Positions 53,634 through 63,386 are shown, counted from the stretch's first letter. The stretch is 64,000 bases of DNA from an uncultured Aquimarina sp. (GCA_947500505.1 CANMSL010000005.1:186001-250000), one strand, 5' to 3'. Notes: generated from the sequence alone by a model not told the origin. A program made the numbers and translations.

Positions 53634-55169
53634 GTGAAGATATTTTCCGCTGATCAAATGCGAAAAGCAGACGAAGTGACTATTCAATCTCAAAAGATTA
53701 CATCTCTTGAATTGATGGAAAGGGCTGCTACACAAATATTCAATGTACTACATCAACGACTACAAGGAGCACCGATTCCAATCCATATTTTTTGTGGTAT
53801 CGGAAATAATGGAGGAGACGGTTTGGTTATTTCTCGATTATTATTAGAACACGGCTATCACGTAAAAACGTATATCGTTAACTTCAGTGATAAGCGATCC
53901 AAAGATTTTTTAGAAAACTATGATCGGTTAAAAGCAATATCTAAGGAATGGCCGATACAGTTAAAATCGGATGAAGAGCTTCCGGATATCAAACAACAGG
54001 ATATGGTAATCGATGCTATCTTTGGTATTGGATTAAATAGACCATTAGTACCCTGGGTTATCAATTTGAATAAGCATATCAATGCATCCAGATGTTTTAC
54101 GTTGTCTATTGATATACCATCAGGTTTATATGCAGACAAGGCACCTGATATTCCGGATGGTGTAATTTATGCATCTACAACAGTCACTTTTCAATTACCA
54201 AAACTAGTATTTTTCTTGCCGGAAACTGGTCAATATTCTCAGGATTTAGAAGTTATAGATATTGGTCTGGATAGAGAATTCATTGCCAAAACTCCCGCCT
54301 TTGCAGAACTTGTAGGAAAAAACGAAGTGCTTACATTGTACATACCGAGATATAAATATGCTCATAAAGGAGACTATGGACACTGTCTGATTATTGGTGG
54401 AAGTTATGGTAAAATCGGTAGTGTGGTTTTGTCTACTAAATCTGCATTGCGTGTTGGAGCGGGGTTGGTATCTGCGTATATTCCAGAATGTGGATATAAT
54501 ATTCTGCAGACCTCAGTTCCCGAAGCTATGGTAATAACAGATACAGAAGATGATTTTATATCAAAAATATTTATAGATTTTAATCCATCCGTTATTGGTA
54601 TAGGAGTTGGGCTAGGTACTCACGAAAAGACTATTGGTGGATTTAGTGAATTTTTAAAACAGAATACTTCCAGGTTAGTAATCGATGCTGATGGTATTAA
54701 TATTTTATCCAAAGAACCTGGTTTTTTGGAACATTTGCCTAAAAAAACCGTATTAACCCCGCATCCAGGGGAGCTTAAGCGTTTGATCAGGGATTGGAAT
54801 GATGATTTTGATAAAATAAAAAAAACAAAGAAGTTTTCTAAAAAACATGATTGTATTGTTGTTATAAAAGGTGCGAATACCTTAGTCATTTATCAAGATG
54901 ATATTTATGTCAATACTTCCGGAAATCCTGGAATGGCAACTGCAGGAAGTGGTGATGTTCTAACCGGAGTTATTACAGGACTAATTTCACAAGGATATGA
55001 TCCACTACACGCGGCTGTTTTTGGAGTGTATCTGCATGGTAGTGCCGGCGATGTGGCAATTCAAGAAACTGGGTATCAAGGATTATTAGCTAGCGACATA
55101 ATTTCTAACATAGGAAGGGCATATCTGGAATTGTTTAAAAAGCCCGACCAACCAAAATCTCAAGGCTGA
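53634..55169 (+). CDS. nnr: Bifunctional NAD(P)H-hydrate epimerase/dehydratase
   Basis: 511 aa from a GTG at 53634 (MKIFSADQMRKADEVTIQ), which matches the usual family start; the frame also has a TTG at 53610. The N-terminal YjeF epimerase has FCGIGNNGGDGLVISRLL, and the C-terminal dehydratase has IIGGSYGKIGSVVLSTKSA and NPGMATAGSGDVLTGVITGL. It repairs damaged NADH and NADPH. It is divergent from the threonine operon. Confidence 0.93.
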   Translation: MKIFSADQMRKADEVTIQSQKITSLELMERAATQIFNVLHQRLQGAPIPIHIFCGIGNNGGDGLVISRLLLEHGYHVKTYIVNFSDKRSKDFLENYDRLKAISKEWPIQLKSDEELPDIKQQDMVIDAIFGIGLNRPLVPWVINLNKHINASRCFTLSIDIPSGLYADKAPDIPDGVIYASTTVTFQLPKLVFFLPETGQYSQDLEVIDIGLDREFIAKTPAFAELVGKNEVLTLYIPRYKYAHKGDYGHCLIIGGSYGKIGSVVLSTKSALRVGAGLVSAYIPECGYNILQTSVPEAMVITDTEDDFISKIFIDFNPSVIGIGVGLGTHEKTIGGFSEFLKQNTSRLVIDADGINILSKEPGFLEHLPKKTVLTPHPGELKRLIRDWNDDFDKIKKTKKFSKKHDCIVVIKGANTLVIYQDDIYVNTSGNPGMATAGSGDVLTGVITGLISQGYDPLHAAVFGVYLHGSAGDVAIQETGYQGLLASDIISNIGRAYLELFKKPDQPKSQG

Positions 55170-55275
55170 TTTAACTTAAAAAAATAGTGGTTTTAGCGTA
55201 CAATTTTGTTCGCATTTTGTAGTTATGTTTATTGATGAATTATATAATTTTATTTCATTAATTAAAAAGCAAAAA

Positions 55276-56142
55276 ATGATGACAAAAAAGATGATGGCAA
55301 TAGCAACAATTGCCTTGGGATTATTAGGAGTTTCCTGCTCAAGTGATGATGGGCCACCAGTAGCTAATCTTACTTTACAAACTTTTAATTTGGATCCTTT
55401 GACCAATGGAACCACTTATCAAGGATGGATAATAGTTGATGGAGTACCGAAACCTACTGAAAAATTTACCAATGCTAGTGGAAATAGGACTTTTACTTTC
55501 GTAGCTGACGATTTAGAGAGAGCTTCTGAGTTTATTCTAACCATAGAGCAAGCAGGAGACAATGATAATACACCATCAGAAACTAGAATATTAAAAGGAG
55601 ATTTTAATGGAAATTCTGCTTCTTTAAGTTTTGAAGAAGCGGTTACTTCATTTATTGGCACATCCGGTACTTTCTTTATGAGTACTCCTACGGATAATGA
55701 TGATACTAATGAAGATTCCGGGGTTTGGTTTATCGATAATTCATCGGGCTCTAATATGGCAGGTTTGACACTTAATACTTTAAGAAATGGATGGAAATAT
55801 GAAGGTTGGGTTGTAATTAATAATGTTCCAGTTTCTACAGGTACATTTACTGATCCTGCACAGGCAGATGATTTTAATCCTTACAGTAGTACAGCGAACC
55901 CTGCTCCACCATTTCCGGGAGAAGATTTTTTAAATAATTCGGCTTCTCCTGATGGCGTTACATTTCCTGTAAATCTTAGAGGATCTACTGTGGTAATCTC
56001 AATTGAGCCTGCTAATGATTTAGATAAAGAACCTTTTTTCTTAAAACCACTTTCAGGAAATATTCAATTAACTGATGCGCCCGGAGATCTGTTAACAATG
56101 AACGCGAATACAGCAATTCCTCAGGGACAGGTAATTCGATAA
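55276..56142 (+). CDS. Lipoprotein with two repeated beta domains
   Basis: 288 aa from ATG at 55276. The signal ends GLLGVSC (Cys21) followed by SSDDG, again an acidic surface-export type tail. Two domains repeat: LTLQTFNLDPLTNGTTYQGW, then IIVDGVPKPTEKFT in the first, and LTLNTLRNGWKYEGWVVINN, then VPVSTGTFTD in the second. The pattern resembles the RskA C-terminal/anti-sigma-like beta modules of Bacteroidetes. The frame also has an earlier ATG at 55225, which I reject because it puts hydrophilic residues before the signal. Function unknown. A terminator follows. Confidence 0.75.
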   Translation: MMTKKMMAIATIALGLLGVSCSSDDGPPVANLTLQTFNLDPLTNGTTYQGWIIVDGVPKPTEKFTNASGNRTFTFVADDLERASEFILTIEQAGDNDNTPSETRILKGDFNGNSASLSFEEAVTSFIGTSGTFFMSTPTDNDDTNEDSGVWFIDNSSGSNMAGLTLNTLRNGWKYEGWVVINNVPVSTGTFTDPAQADDFNPYSSTANPAPPFPGEDFLNNSASPDGVTFPVNLRGSTVVISIEPANDLDKEPFFLKPLSGNIQLTDAPGDLLTMNANTAIPQGQVIR

Positions 56143-56208
56143 TTTATTCCACCTTGTGGAGCTTATTTCTCCGAGGCTTGTCTTTTGGTAGTTAACCAAA
56201 CTATATAT

Positions 56209-56240
56209 AAAAAAGCTCCTGATCATTTCGGGAGTTTTTT
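56209..56240. terminator. Bidirectional terminator
   Basis: An A-rich left arm ending GCTCC pairs with GGAGTTTTTT on the right, with one G-U pair, around a 10-nt loop. It serves the lipoprotein gene and the convergent LRR gene. Confidence 0.7.
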
Positions 56241-57186
56241 AATTGTACTGCATTTGTTCAAAAGACAATAAGAAAAAACCATTAAAGATCTTTTTAGCTT
56301 TCCGGATTTCCTTTGCAGGAAGAGGATTATTATCCAGTAGCAATCCTGCCAAAGGGTATTTTTTGGTTTCATATGCCTTTGGAATCATTTTAATCTGGTT
56401 ATTATTAATATGTACCAATAACAGAACCTTCATAGTGGTAAAAACCTCAGGAAGTGTTTCAAATTTATTATATCCGGCATGGAGCACCCATAGTTTTTTC
56501 ATATTGGTTAATTGATCCGGTAAAATTTCTAGCTCATTGTGATCGATATATAAAAACCGTATTTGAATTAGTTTACCGATGGTGTTTGGTAATTCTTTTA
56601 ATTTATTATGATCGATCCACAAAGAATATAGGTAAGGCAGTTTTCCTAAATAAACATAGCTATCATGATCATTAAGGTGATTATAAGACAAATTAAGGTC
56701 TTTAAGACCAGTAAGTTGGGTAATATTTTCAGGAAGCCTGGATAGATTATTACTTTTTAAGTTCAAAAACTCAATAGGCAATTCTGAAATTTGAGCAATG
56801 ACCTGTTTTAGATGCAGCTTTGGATTGTGTACTAATGAAATTTGCTTAAGATTGGACAAAAATTTTATTGATACGGGAATTTCTTTTATATCTAAACTGT
56901 CCAGAATCAATACTTCAAGATTTCTATGACTAGCCAGTTCCCTGAATGTACTATCTAAATCAAGCCTTGTGTTTTTACTTAGGTTGATCATTCGCAAATC
57001 TTTTAGCCCTGCTAAAGAACTTGGCAATTTTTTAAGATTTTGATCACTAAGATCAAGGCGGTGTATTTCTGATTGAGTTGCAATATCAATATCTTTATAC
57101 ATTTTGCTATAAAATGTAGTATAGGTAGAACAACTGTTTAGCCCTAACAATAATAATACACCGTACACTAATTTTTTATTAATCAT
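56239..57186 (-). CDS. Leucine-rich-repeat lipoprotein
   Basis: 315 aa. Lipoprotein signal (LLGLNSC, Cys19), then about nine leucine-rich repeats from residue 42 (HRLDLSDQNLKKLPSSLAGL, LKDLNLSYNHLNDHDSYVYL, LWVLHAGYNKFETLPEVF). They form a protein-binding solenoid at the cell envelope. Its ATG lies inside the end of the upstream gene (8-nt overlap), so the two are probably coupled. Confidence 0.88.
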   Translation of the reverse strand: MINKKLVYGVLLLLGLNSCSTYTTFYSKMYKDIDIATQSEIHRLDLSDQNLKKLPSSLAGLKDLRMINLSKNTRLDLDSTFRELASHRNLEVLILDSLDIKEIPVSIKFLSNLKQISLVHNPKLHLKQVIAQISELPIEFLNLKSNNLSRLPENITQLTGLKDLNLSYNHLNDHDSYVYLGKLPYLYSLWIDHNKLKELPNTIGKLIQIRFLYIDHNELEILPDQLTNMKKLWVLHAGYNKFETLPEVFTTMKVLLLVHINNNQIKMIPKAYETKKYPLAGLLLDNNPLPAKEIRKAKKIFNGFFLLSFEQMQYN

Positions 57187-58135
57187 TCGTTACAGTATTA
57201 AAAAAAGCATTCCCACTTACTTCTATATAAATTTTATCTTTGGTTTCAACCAGCCATGGAAATCTGGGATTTAGCCCTAAACCATCATGTAATACATTTT
57301 GAATATAGGCTCCTGCTTTTTGACTGTTGATCCCTAATTTAGAATGGATGGAAAAATGATCTTCCTGGTATGTACCATAGAAATATAAGTTGCCGTAGAA
57401 AAGTTCTTTAAATGGGGGTAAAGTAAACCACACATTCTTACGTCCGTCATCAGAGTTGATCCGATTTCTTGGAGAAAGACTATAATCTGGTCTGGCGGTA
57501 AACAGATCGATTCCTATTCCCATTTTGTGCACAGTTTGTAAATTAGTAATCCTGGTAAAACCAATATCCAATGTTCCTGTCACTCCATAATCCGTTCCAG
57601 AACCTCTAAACCAACCAATACTAAAATCATTATGAAAAGTCAGGTGTATATTATGGTTAGCGTTGCTAAAACGCATAAGAATTGCTCCACGCCGTAATCC
57701 ATAAGATTTTAATAGTATAGGAAGATAGTCCTTACTAAATCCAAAGCCTAATCCGTTAAATCCACCATTTCCTTCAGGATTGAATAGAATCGAGGTATTC
57801 ATATTGGAAACAGCAGATCCTAGCAGATTACTGTTTTTTCCGATGCCAGCTAATGCAAAAAACTCATAAGAATATGCTAAACCAGAAGTTTTTACGGTAT
57901 GTCGCTTCAAAAATTGATAAGAAGCAACAGATAATCCGCTTTCTACAGAAATATCTCCATAATTCAAAGTGCCAAAACCAAAAGCACCAAGTTTTAACCA
58001 TTGATTCTGATTACCGATTGTGATCTCGGCTTTTAGCATAACGCCGCCATCGGCACTGAATCGTTGAGAATAGGTTAGGCAACAACTCAAGAATACAATG
58101 GGCATCATTATTTTTCTTAAGTTGTAGGTATTCAT
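57179..58135 (-). CDS. Secreted protein, possibly of the bacterial toxin 23 type
   Basis: 318 aa from ATG at 58135, which follows the xerD stop; the longer frame to 58171 would overlap xerD and adds residues before the signal peptide (MMPIVFLSCCLTYSQ). The mature protein is beta-rich with repeated Gly. FHNDFSIGWFRGSGTDYGVT followed by KMGIGIDLFTARPDYSLSP resembles the 'bacterial toxin 23' (Ntox23-type) domains common as single exported proteins in Flavobacteriaceae. Confidence in that family is low. It overlaps the LRR gene at its end. Confidence 0.5.
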   Translation of the reverse strand: MNTYNLRKIMMPIVFLSCCLTYSQRFSADGGVMLKAEITIGNQNQWLKLGAFGFGTLNYGDISVESGLSVASYQFLKRHTVKTSGLAYSYEFFALAGIGKNSNLLGSAVSNMNTSILFNPEGNGGFNGLGFGFSKDYLPILLKSYGLRRGAILMRFSNANHNIHLTFHNDFSIGWFRGSGTDYGVTGTLDIGFTRITNLQTVHKMGIGIDLFTARPDYSLSPRNRINSDDGRKNVWFTLPPFKELFYGNLYFYGTYQEDHFSIHSKLGINSQKAGAYIQNVLHDGLGLNPRFPWLVETKDKIYIEVSGNAFFNTVTND

Positions 58136-58136
58136 A

Positions 58137-59033
58137 TTATCTTCTGGGATGAAAAGAGTTAATAACTTCACTAAGATGAGTTCTGTCGATGTGCATATAT
58201 ATTTCAGTAGTCGTAATACTTTCGTGACCTAACATTAACTGAATTGCCCTGAGATCCGCGCCGTTTTCTAATAAATGAGTAGCAAAAGAGTGTCTAAACG
58301 TATGTGGACTTATGCTCTTATGTATTCCGGCTTTTTCTACGAGTTGTTTCACGATAGTAAATATCATAGCTCTGGTGAGCTGCTTTCCCCTTCTGTTTAA
58401 AAAAAGTGTGTCTTCGTGTCCTTTTTGAATAGTCAGATGATTTCGTATTTCATCTGTGTATAAATTAATAAACTTCTGTGTAGTCTCACCAATAGGCACG
58501 AATCGTTGTTTATCACCTTTACCAGTTACACTTATAAAACCTTCATCAAAAAAAAGATTGGATAGTTTTAGTTCTATTAATTCACTAACCCTAAGTCCAC
58601 AACCGTATAGTGTTTCGATAATAGCTCTGTTACGTTCCCCTTCAGGTTTGCTCAGGTCTATCTGTGCAATAATGACATCGATTTCTTCGAGTGATAGAGT
58701 GTCTGGTAATTTCCTTCCTATTTTAGGAGCTTCAATAAGTTCCATCGGGTTGGTCTCTCTATAATCTTCAAAGACAAGGTAATTAAAAAAACTTTTTAAA
58801 CCAGAAATGATTCGAGCCTGAGACCTGGCATTTACCAGTTTTGCAGTTTCATAAATAAACTGCTGAAGTATATTTTTTTCAATAGAAATGGGAGTGGTTT
58901 TCACATCATTTTCTTCAAGAAATTTTATCAATCTTTGAATGTCTAAACTATAATTAATAATGGAGTTATCAGAAAGCCCTCGTTCTATCCTTAGATAGTG
59001 TTCGTAATCTTTTATAGCGTGACTCCATTTCAT
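58137..59033 (-). CDS. xerD: Tyrosine recombinase XerD
   Basis: 298 aa. Catalytic residues: Arg148 (YGCGLRVSELI), Lys172 (GKGDKQRFVP), His244 and Arg247 (HTFRHSF), His270 (LGHESI) and Tyr279 (EIYMHID). An N-terminal SAM-like core-binding domain is present. It resolves chromosome dimers at dif with XerC or acts alone in this group. Length and layout are typical of the housekeeping enzyme. Confidence 0.9.
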   Translation of the reverse strand: MKWSHAIKDYEHYLRIERGLSDNSIINYSLDIQRLIKFLEENDVKTTPISIEKNILQQFIYETAKLVNARSQARIISGLKSFFNYLVFEDYRETNPMELIEAPKIGRKLPDTLSLEEIDVIIAQIDLSKPEGERNRAIIETLYGCGLRVSELIELKLSNLFFDEGFISVTGKGDKQRFVPIGETTQKFINLYTDEIRNHLTIQKGHEDTLFLNRRGKQLTRAMIFTIVKQLVEKAGIHKSISPHTFRHSFATHLLENGADLRAIQLMLGHESITTTEIYMHIDRTHLSEVINSFHPRR

Positions 59034-59044
59034 TTAGACCAATA

Positions 59045-59080
59045 TAAAAAGAAAAACCATTCACCGCGGCGAATGGTTTT
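59045..59080 (-). terminator. Terminator of the barrel protein gene
   Basis: AAAACCATTC (59053-59062) and GAATGGTTTT (59071-59080) form a 10-bp stem with a GC-rich loop. On the minus strand it is followed by a T-rich run. Confidence 0.85.
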
Positions 59081-59102
59081 AAGTTTTTACAAAATTGTAT
59101 TA

Positions 59103-59666
59103 TTAGAAATGCAAAGCAAATCCAACATTTAGTTGGAAGTAATTTGCGTATACTTCATCGTCAGTAGATAAATTATATCTAAAACCTGGCTCTATACTAA
59201 TCATATCACCTACAAACCATGCATAACCGGCCTGTAATCCGATATAAGATGGATCATCATCCACATCTTTTGTACTTGAACCTGTATAATCAAGTTGTAC
59301 AGGAATTTGATTAATGATATAATACTTCGCTCCAATTTTATAACTAAAAGTATTAGTATCATCAACAATATCAGAATCAGGACTAAAAGAACCATATCCT
59401 AAACCAGCTTTGATTGCTAAATTATTAATGATAAAATAACCACCTTCTAATCCAATATTGAATCCAGTTCCCCCATCTTCAATACTATAAAATTGAATAC
59501 CTGTATTAGCTGAGTGACCAACACCAGTACCAAATGAATTTCCGAGGCCTCCAAAACCGGTATTTGCCTCAACTAACCATTTTCCTTTAGAAGTTTGCTC
59601 ACCACTTTGAGCGCTTACTAGGCTTAAACTAAATACTGCTAATGCAGTCAAAATTAATTTTTTCAT
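59103..59666 (-). CDS. Outer-membrane beta-barrel protein (OmpW/OmpA-like, small)
   Basis: 187 aa with signal peptide (LTALAVFSLSLVSAQS). Eight or so strands with alternating aromatics (AGLGYGSFSPDSDIVDDTN, YIGLQAGYAWFVGDMISIEP) and a C-terminal FALHF ending in Phe. It is a small outer-membrane barrel. No partner genes. Confidence 0.85.
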   Translation of the reverse strand: MKKLILTALAVFSLSLVSAQSGEQTSKGKWLVEANTGFGGLGNSFGTGVGHSANTGIQFYSIEDGGTGFNIGLEGGYFIINNLAIKAGLGYGSFSPDSDIVDDTNTFSYKIGAKYYIINQIPVQLDYTGSSTKDVDDDPSYIGLQAGYAWFVGDMISIEPGFRYNLSTDDEVYANYFQLNVGFALHF

Positions 59667-59691
59667 GATAATTGTTTGTTTATAGTTAAAA

Positions 59692-59699
59692 CAAATTTA
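59692..59699 (-). promoter_or_regulatory. Putative -7 box of the barrel gene
   Basis: TAAATTTG on the minus strand fits TAnnTTTG and lies about 25 nt before the ATG. Confidence 0.45.
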
Positions 59700-60122
59700 G
59701 GTAAACAAAAAAAGAAAATACTCACTGTTTTCGGGTAAAATTTTAATTTTCAGTCAATGTTAAAAAGGGGATTATCCCTTAATTGCTTGAAAATCAGTAT
59801 GTAGTAATACGTGTTTTTAGGTATTTTTAGGCTTTTATTACAAACTGTTTTTTAACATTTATTTATGCTTTTGATCGATATTAAATGTTTTTGAATATTT
59901 TTATTGTAGGAAAATGATTTCAAAATGAATTAATTGTTTGTAAGAAGGCTTGTAGTATTAATTGTGTTTCATCATTTAAACTTATTGTATAGTTTAGGGT
60001 ATTCCTAGACTTTTTTTAACATTTCTTTCAAAATGCACAACGGGTTCTTTTATAATACGTTTTGTACCTCTTATAAAGTAAAGGTTTTTTATTTCTATAT
60101 ATTCTATTCTAAAAAATAAAGC
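59700..60122. other. Long AT-rich divergent region
   Basis: About 420 bp between divergent barrel genes with no coding signal on either strand. I see nothing structured in it. It may hold regulatory sites for both genes. Confidence 0.5.
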
Positions 60123-60130
60123 TACTTTTG
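60123..60130 (+). promoter_or_regulatory. Putative -7 box before the second barrel gene
   Basis: TACTTTTG fits TAnnTTTG and overlaps an ATG at 60128, so translation from 60128 is unlikely. The ATG at 60152 is the better start. Confidence 0.5.
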
Positions 60131-60151
60131 GATATACATTATTTTAAGAAT

Positions 60152-60793
60152 ATGAAGAAAAATAGTATTATTATTACAATGGTAATCATCCTCGGTTTTA
60201 TATCTGGTAATGCGCAGAAAATCTCTGATGAAGATCCATTGTATGCCAGGGCAGGGTTTAAAGCGGGTGTCAATTATAGCAACATTATTGGGGATACTGA
60301 TGATACTGATTCCAGGGTTCGTATACATCTTGGAGCAGTGGTAGAATATCCGATTTCAAGTAAGTTTTTTATACAAGGAGAATTGTTATACTCGGCTCAG
60401 GGTTATAAGGTTAGAGTAGGAGATCAGGAACAAAAAATTAGTTTAAATTACATTTCGCTTCCAATCATTACAAAAATACATATAGCAGGACCATTAAGTC
60501 TGGAGACCGGACCTCAGTTTTCCTTATCAACAACGGTTAGAAACGAAGATATACCTGATAATGACCCTTTCTTTGATTCGTTTAAGGACCTTGATATAAG
60601 TTGGGTGTTGGGAGCTGGTTATAAATTAGAAAGCGGGATGTTTTTTCAACTACGATATAATTTGGGTCTGACCAATATCAATGATACGGGAGTTGCGGAT
60701 ATTACAAATAGAAATTCAGTGGCACAATTATCTATTGGATATTTATTTAAAACAAAAAATAATCGAAGAATCTTACGAGAAGAGTATCAATGA
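60152..60793 (+). CDS. Outer-membrane beta-barrel protein, porin-family type
   Basis: 213 aa from ATG at 60152. The signal peptide is IIITMVIILGFISGNAQ, followed by a barrel (RAGFKAGVNYSNIIG, FFIQGELLYSAQGYKV, GAGYKLESGMFFQLRYNLGL). It fits the PorT/PF13568-like small barrels. Its stop overlaps the aroQ start (ATGA, 60790-60793), so expression is coupled even though the functions seem unrelated. Confidence 0.85.
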   Translation: MKKNSIIITMVIILGFISGNAQKISDEDPLYARAGFKAGVNYSNIIGDTDDTDSRVRIHLGAVVEYPISSKFFIQGELLYSAQGYKVRVGDQEQKISLNYISLPIITKIHIAGPLSLETGPQFSLSTTVRNEDIPDNDPFFDSFKDLDISWVLGAGYKLESGMFFQLRYNLGLTNINDTGVADITNRNSVAQLSIGYLFKTKNNRRILREEYQ

Positions 60794-61203
60794 AATTATT
60801 AATAATAAACGGGCCTAATCTTAATCTTTTGGGCAAAAGAGAACCTGGAGTTTATGGTGATCAGTCTTTTGAGGACTTTTTCTCAGAATTACAGATGAAA
60901 TTTAGAGATGTAGAATTAGGATATTTTCAATCCAATATCGAAGGAGAACTGATAACAAAAATTCAGGAAGCAGATACCACATATGAAGGTGTAATTTTGA
61001 ATGCAGGCGCATATACGCATACTTCTATTGGTTTAGGTGATGCTGTTAAAGCAATAACAGTTCCAGTTGTAGAAGTTCATATTTCTAATACATTTAGCAG
61101 AGAAGCGTTTAGGCATCAATCTTATATTTCTGCTAATGCCAAAGGTGTTATTCTTGGTTTTGGCTTGCAGAGTTATACATTAGCTATCCAAAGTTTTTTA
61201 TAG
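60790..61203 (+). CDS. aroQ: 3-dehydroquinate dehydratase, type II
   Basis: 137 aa. INGPNLNLLGKREPGVYG includes the catalytic Tyr22 and Arg17. QSNIEGELITKIQEA, NAGAYTHTSIGLGDAV and VEVHISNTFSREAFRHQSYI complete the family pattern. It makes 3-dehydroshikimate in the shikimate pathway. Confidence 0.95.
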   Translation: MKLLIINGPNLNLLGKREPGVYGDQSFEDFFSELQMKFRDVELGYFQSNIEGELITKIQEADTTYEGVILNAGAYTHTSIGLGDAVKAITVPVVEVHISNTFSREAFRHQSYISANAKGVILGFGLQSYTLAIQSFL

Positions 61204-61208
61204 AAACG

Positions 61209-61937
61209 ATGCATAAAACCTATTTTAATTGGAGTAGTGGAAAAGATTCAGCTATGGCACTTTATATTATTTCAAAACAGAAGGAGTATGAAGTCACGAA
61301 GTTGTTCACCACTTTGAATTCTGATTATGGACGTGTTTCCATGCACGGTCTTAGAGAAGAATTGTTAAACAGACAAATAGAAAGTATTGATATACCCGTA
61401 CAGAAGATGCAACTCCCCAAGGAGGTTTCTATGGAACTGTATGATTCAAAAATGTTCCAGGCAGTTTCTCAATTAAAAACAGAAGGATTTACTCACTGCG
61501 TTTTTGGTGATATTTTTTTACAAGATTTAAGAAGTTATAGAGAAGAACAACTAAGAAAAATAGGAGTCCATGGCGTTTTTCCTCTTTGGAAGCATAATAC
61601 TAAAGAGTTATTGATAGAGTTTATTGAGTTAGGTTTTAAAGCCATAACAGTTTGTGTGAATGCCAGGTATTTAGATGAATCCTTTTGTGGTAGGATTATT
61701 GACAAAAAGTTTATGAACGAATTACCTGCTAATGTAGATCCTTGTGGAGAAAACGGGGAGTTCCATACATTTGTATATGACGGTCCCATATTTAATTATC
61801 CAATCAATTTTGAAATAGGAGAGAAGGTATTACGAAGTTATGCAGTATCTGAAAATGATTCTGATAATTGTTTTAAAGATGAAGAGAGTAAAAACTGGGA
61901 TACTTCATTCTGGTACTGCGACTTACTGCCTAAATAG
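61209..61937 (+). CDS. PP-loop ATPase of the diphthine-ammonia ligase (Dph6-like) group
   Basis: 242 aa. The PP-loop is NWSSGKDSAMALY near the start, with SMHGLREELLNRQIES, CVFGDIFLQDLRSYREEQL, and the C-terminal DPCGENGEFHTFVYDGP, which is the family's signature. Bacteria do not make diphthamide, so the role is another adenylation-dependent amidation or thiolation, not known. It lies 5 bp after aroQ. Confidence 0.85.
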   Translation: MHKTYFNWSSGKDSAMALYIISKQKEYEVTKLFTTLNSDYGRVSMHGLREELLNRQIESIDIPVQKMQLPKEVSMELYDSKMFQAVSQLKTEGFTHCVFGDIFLQDLRSYREEQLRKIGVHGVFPLWKHNTKELLIEFIELGFKAITVCVNARYLDESFCGRIIDKKFMNELPANVDPCGENGEFHTFVYDGPIFNYPINFEIGEKVLRSYAVSENDSDNCFKDEESKNWDTSFWYCDLLPK

Positions 61938-61938
61938 T

Positions 61939-61977
61939 AAAAAAAATACCCTACTGTAATAAGTAAGGTACTTTTTT
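61939..61977. terminator. Bidirectional terminator
   Basis: An A run, TACC-C-TACT, loop, AGTA-A-GGTA and a T run (61947-61970 is the stem, one mismatch). It ends the PP-loop gene and the convergent lpd gene. Confidence 0.75.
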
Positions 61978-61994
61978 ATACTATGTTTTATATA

Positions 61995-63386
61995 TTATAA
62001 ATGAATCACTTCATCATAAGCATCGGCTACAGCTTCCATCACCGCTTCACTCATAGTCGGGTGTGGATGTATAGCTTTTAAAACTTCGTGACCGGTAGTT
62101 TCTAATTTTCTTCCCAGTACAGCTTCAGCAATCATATCAGTCACTCCGGCACCAATCATATGACATCCTAACCATTCACCGTATTTAGCATCAAAAATCA
62201 CTTTTACAAAACCATCTTTAGTTCCTGCTGCACTTGCTTTACCTGAGGCTGAGAATGGAAATTTACCAATTTTAATTTCATAACCAGCTTCTTTAGCCTG
62301 CTTTTCCGTCATTCCTACACTTGCAATTTCAGGAGATGCATACGTACATCCTGGAATATTACCGTAATCGATAGCTTCCACGTGCATACCAGCTATTTTT
62401 TCTACACAGGTAATACCTTCAGCAGAAGCAACGTGTGCCAATGCAGGTCCCTGAACAACATCACCAATAGCGTAGATACCAGGTATATTGGTCTGATACC
62501 AGTCGTTTACCACTATTTTATCTCTATCGGTAGCAATACCTAATTCTTCCAGACCTATATTTTCTATATTCGTCTTAATACCTACCGCAGACAGAACAAT
62601 ATCCGCTTCAAGGATTTCTTCTCCTTTTTTGGTTTTTACAGTTGCTTTTACACCATCTCCACTAGTGTCAACACTTTCTACAGAAGAATTGGTCATTACC
62701 TTAATACCAGCTTTTTTGAAATTTCGTTCGAATTGCTTAGAAACTTCTTCATCTTCCAAAGGTACCAGGTTAGGAAGAAATTCTACAATGGTTACTTCTG
62801 TTCCCATCGCATTGTAAAAATGAGCAAATTCTACTCCAATAGCACCAGAACCAACCACAATCATTTTCTTTGGTTGAGAATCTAAAGTCATCGCTTCTCT
62901 GTAACCTATTACCTTTTTACCATCTTGCGGTAGGTTTGGTAATTCTCTGGATCTGGCTCCAGTAGCTACAATTATATGCTTAGCTTCGTAATCAGAAGTA
63001 TTTTCATCTTTATCGGTAACAGATACTTTATTATTAGCTTTCAGCTTACCAAAACCTTCGATTACATCTATTTTATTCTTTTTCATTAAGAACTGAACAC
63101 CTTTGCTCATTCCTTCTGCAACGCCACGACTACGCTTTACTACTGCTTCAAAATCTTTGTCGAATTTTTCAATGGTCAAACCATAATCAGAAGCGTGTTT
63201 GAGATAATCAAATACCTGTGCACTTTTTAATAATGCTTTTGTGGGGATACACCCCCAGTTCAAACATACACCTCCCAGGCTTTCCTTTTCAATAATAGCA
63301 GTTTTAAACCCCAATTGGGAAGCTCTGATAGCGGTAACATAACCACCAGGTCCACTTCCTAATACGATAATATCATATGCGCTCAT
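61995..63386 (-). CDS. lpd: Dihydrolipoyl dehydrogenase
   Basis: 463 aa. FAD loop VLGSGPGGYVTAIRASQLG, redox pair Cys41/Cys46 in GGVCLNWGCIPTK, NAD domain VVGSGAIGVEFAHFYNAMG, and the C-terminal HPHPTMSEAVMEAV with the catalytic His/Glu. It is the E3 part of pyruvate and 2-oxoglutarate dehydrogenases. Single gene here, without E1 or E2. Confidence 0.95.
   Translation of the reverse strand: MSAYDIIVLGSGPGGYVTAIRASQLGFKTAIIEKESLGGVCLNWGCIPTKALLKSAQVFDYLKHASDYGLTIEKFDKDFEAVVKRSRGVAEGMSKGVQFLMKKNKIDVIEGFGKLKANNKVSVTDKDENTSDYEAKHIIVATGARSRELPNLPQDGKKVIGYREAMTLDSQPKKMIVVGSGAIGVEFAHFYNAMGTEVTIVEFLPNLVPLEDEEVSKQFERNFKKAGIKVMTNSSVESVDTSGDGVKATVKTKKGEEILEADIVLSAVGIKTNIENIGLEELGIATDRDKIVVNDWYQTNIPGIYAIGDVVQGPALAHVASAEGITCVEKIAGMHVEAIDYGNIPGCTYASPEIASVGMTEKQAKEAGYEIKIGKFPFSASGKASAAGTKDGFVKVIFDAKYGEWLGCHMIGAGVTDMIAEAVLGRKLETTGHEVLKAIHPHPTMSEAVMEAVADAYDEVIHL

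Noticed and set aside
61209..61937. True diphthamide synthase
   Set aside because: The family match is clear, but bacteria lack diphthamide, so the eukaryotic function should not be transferred.
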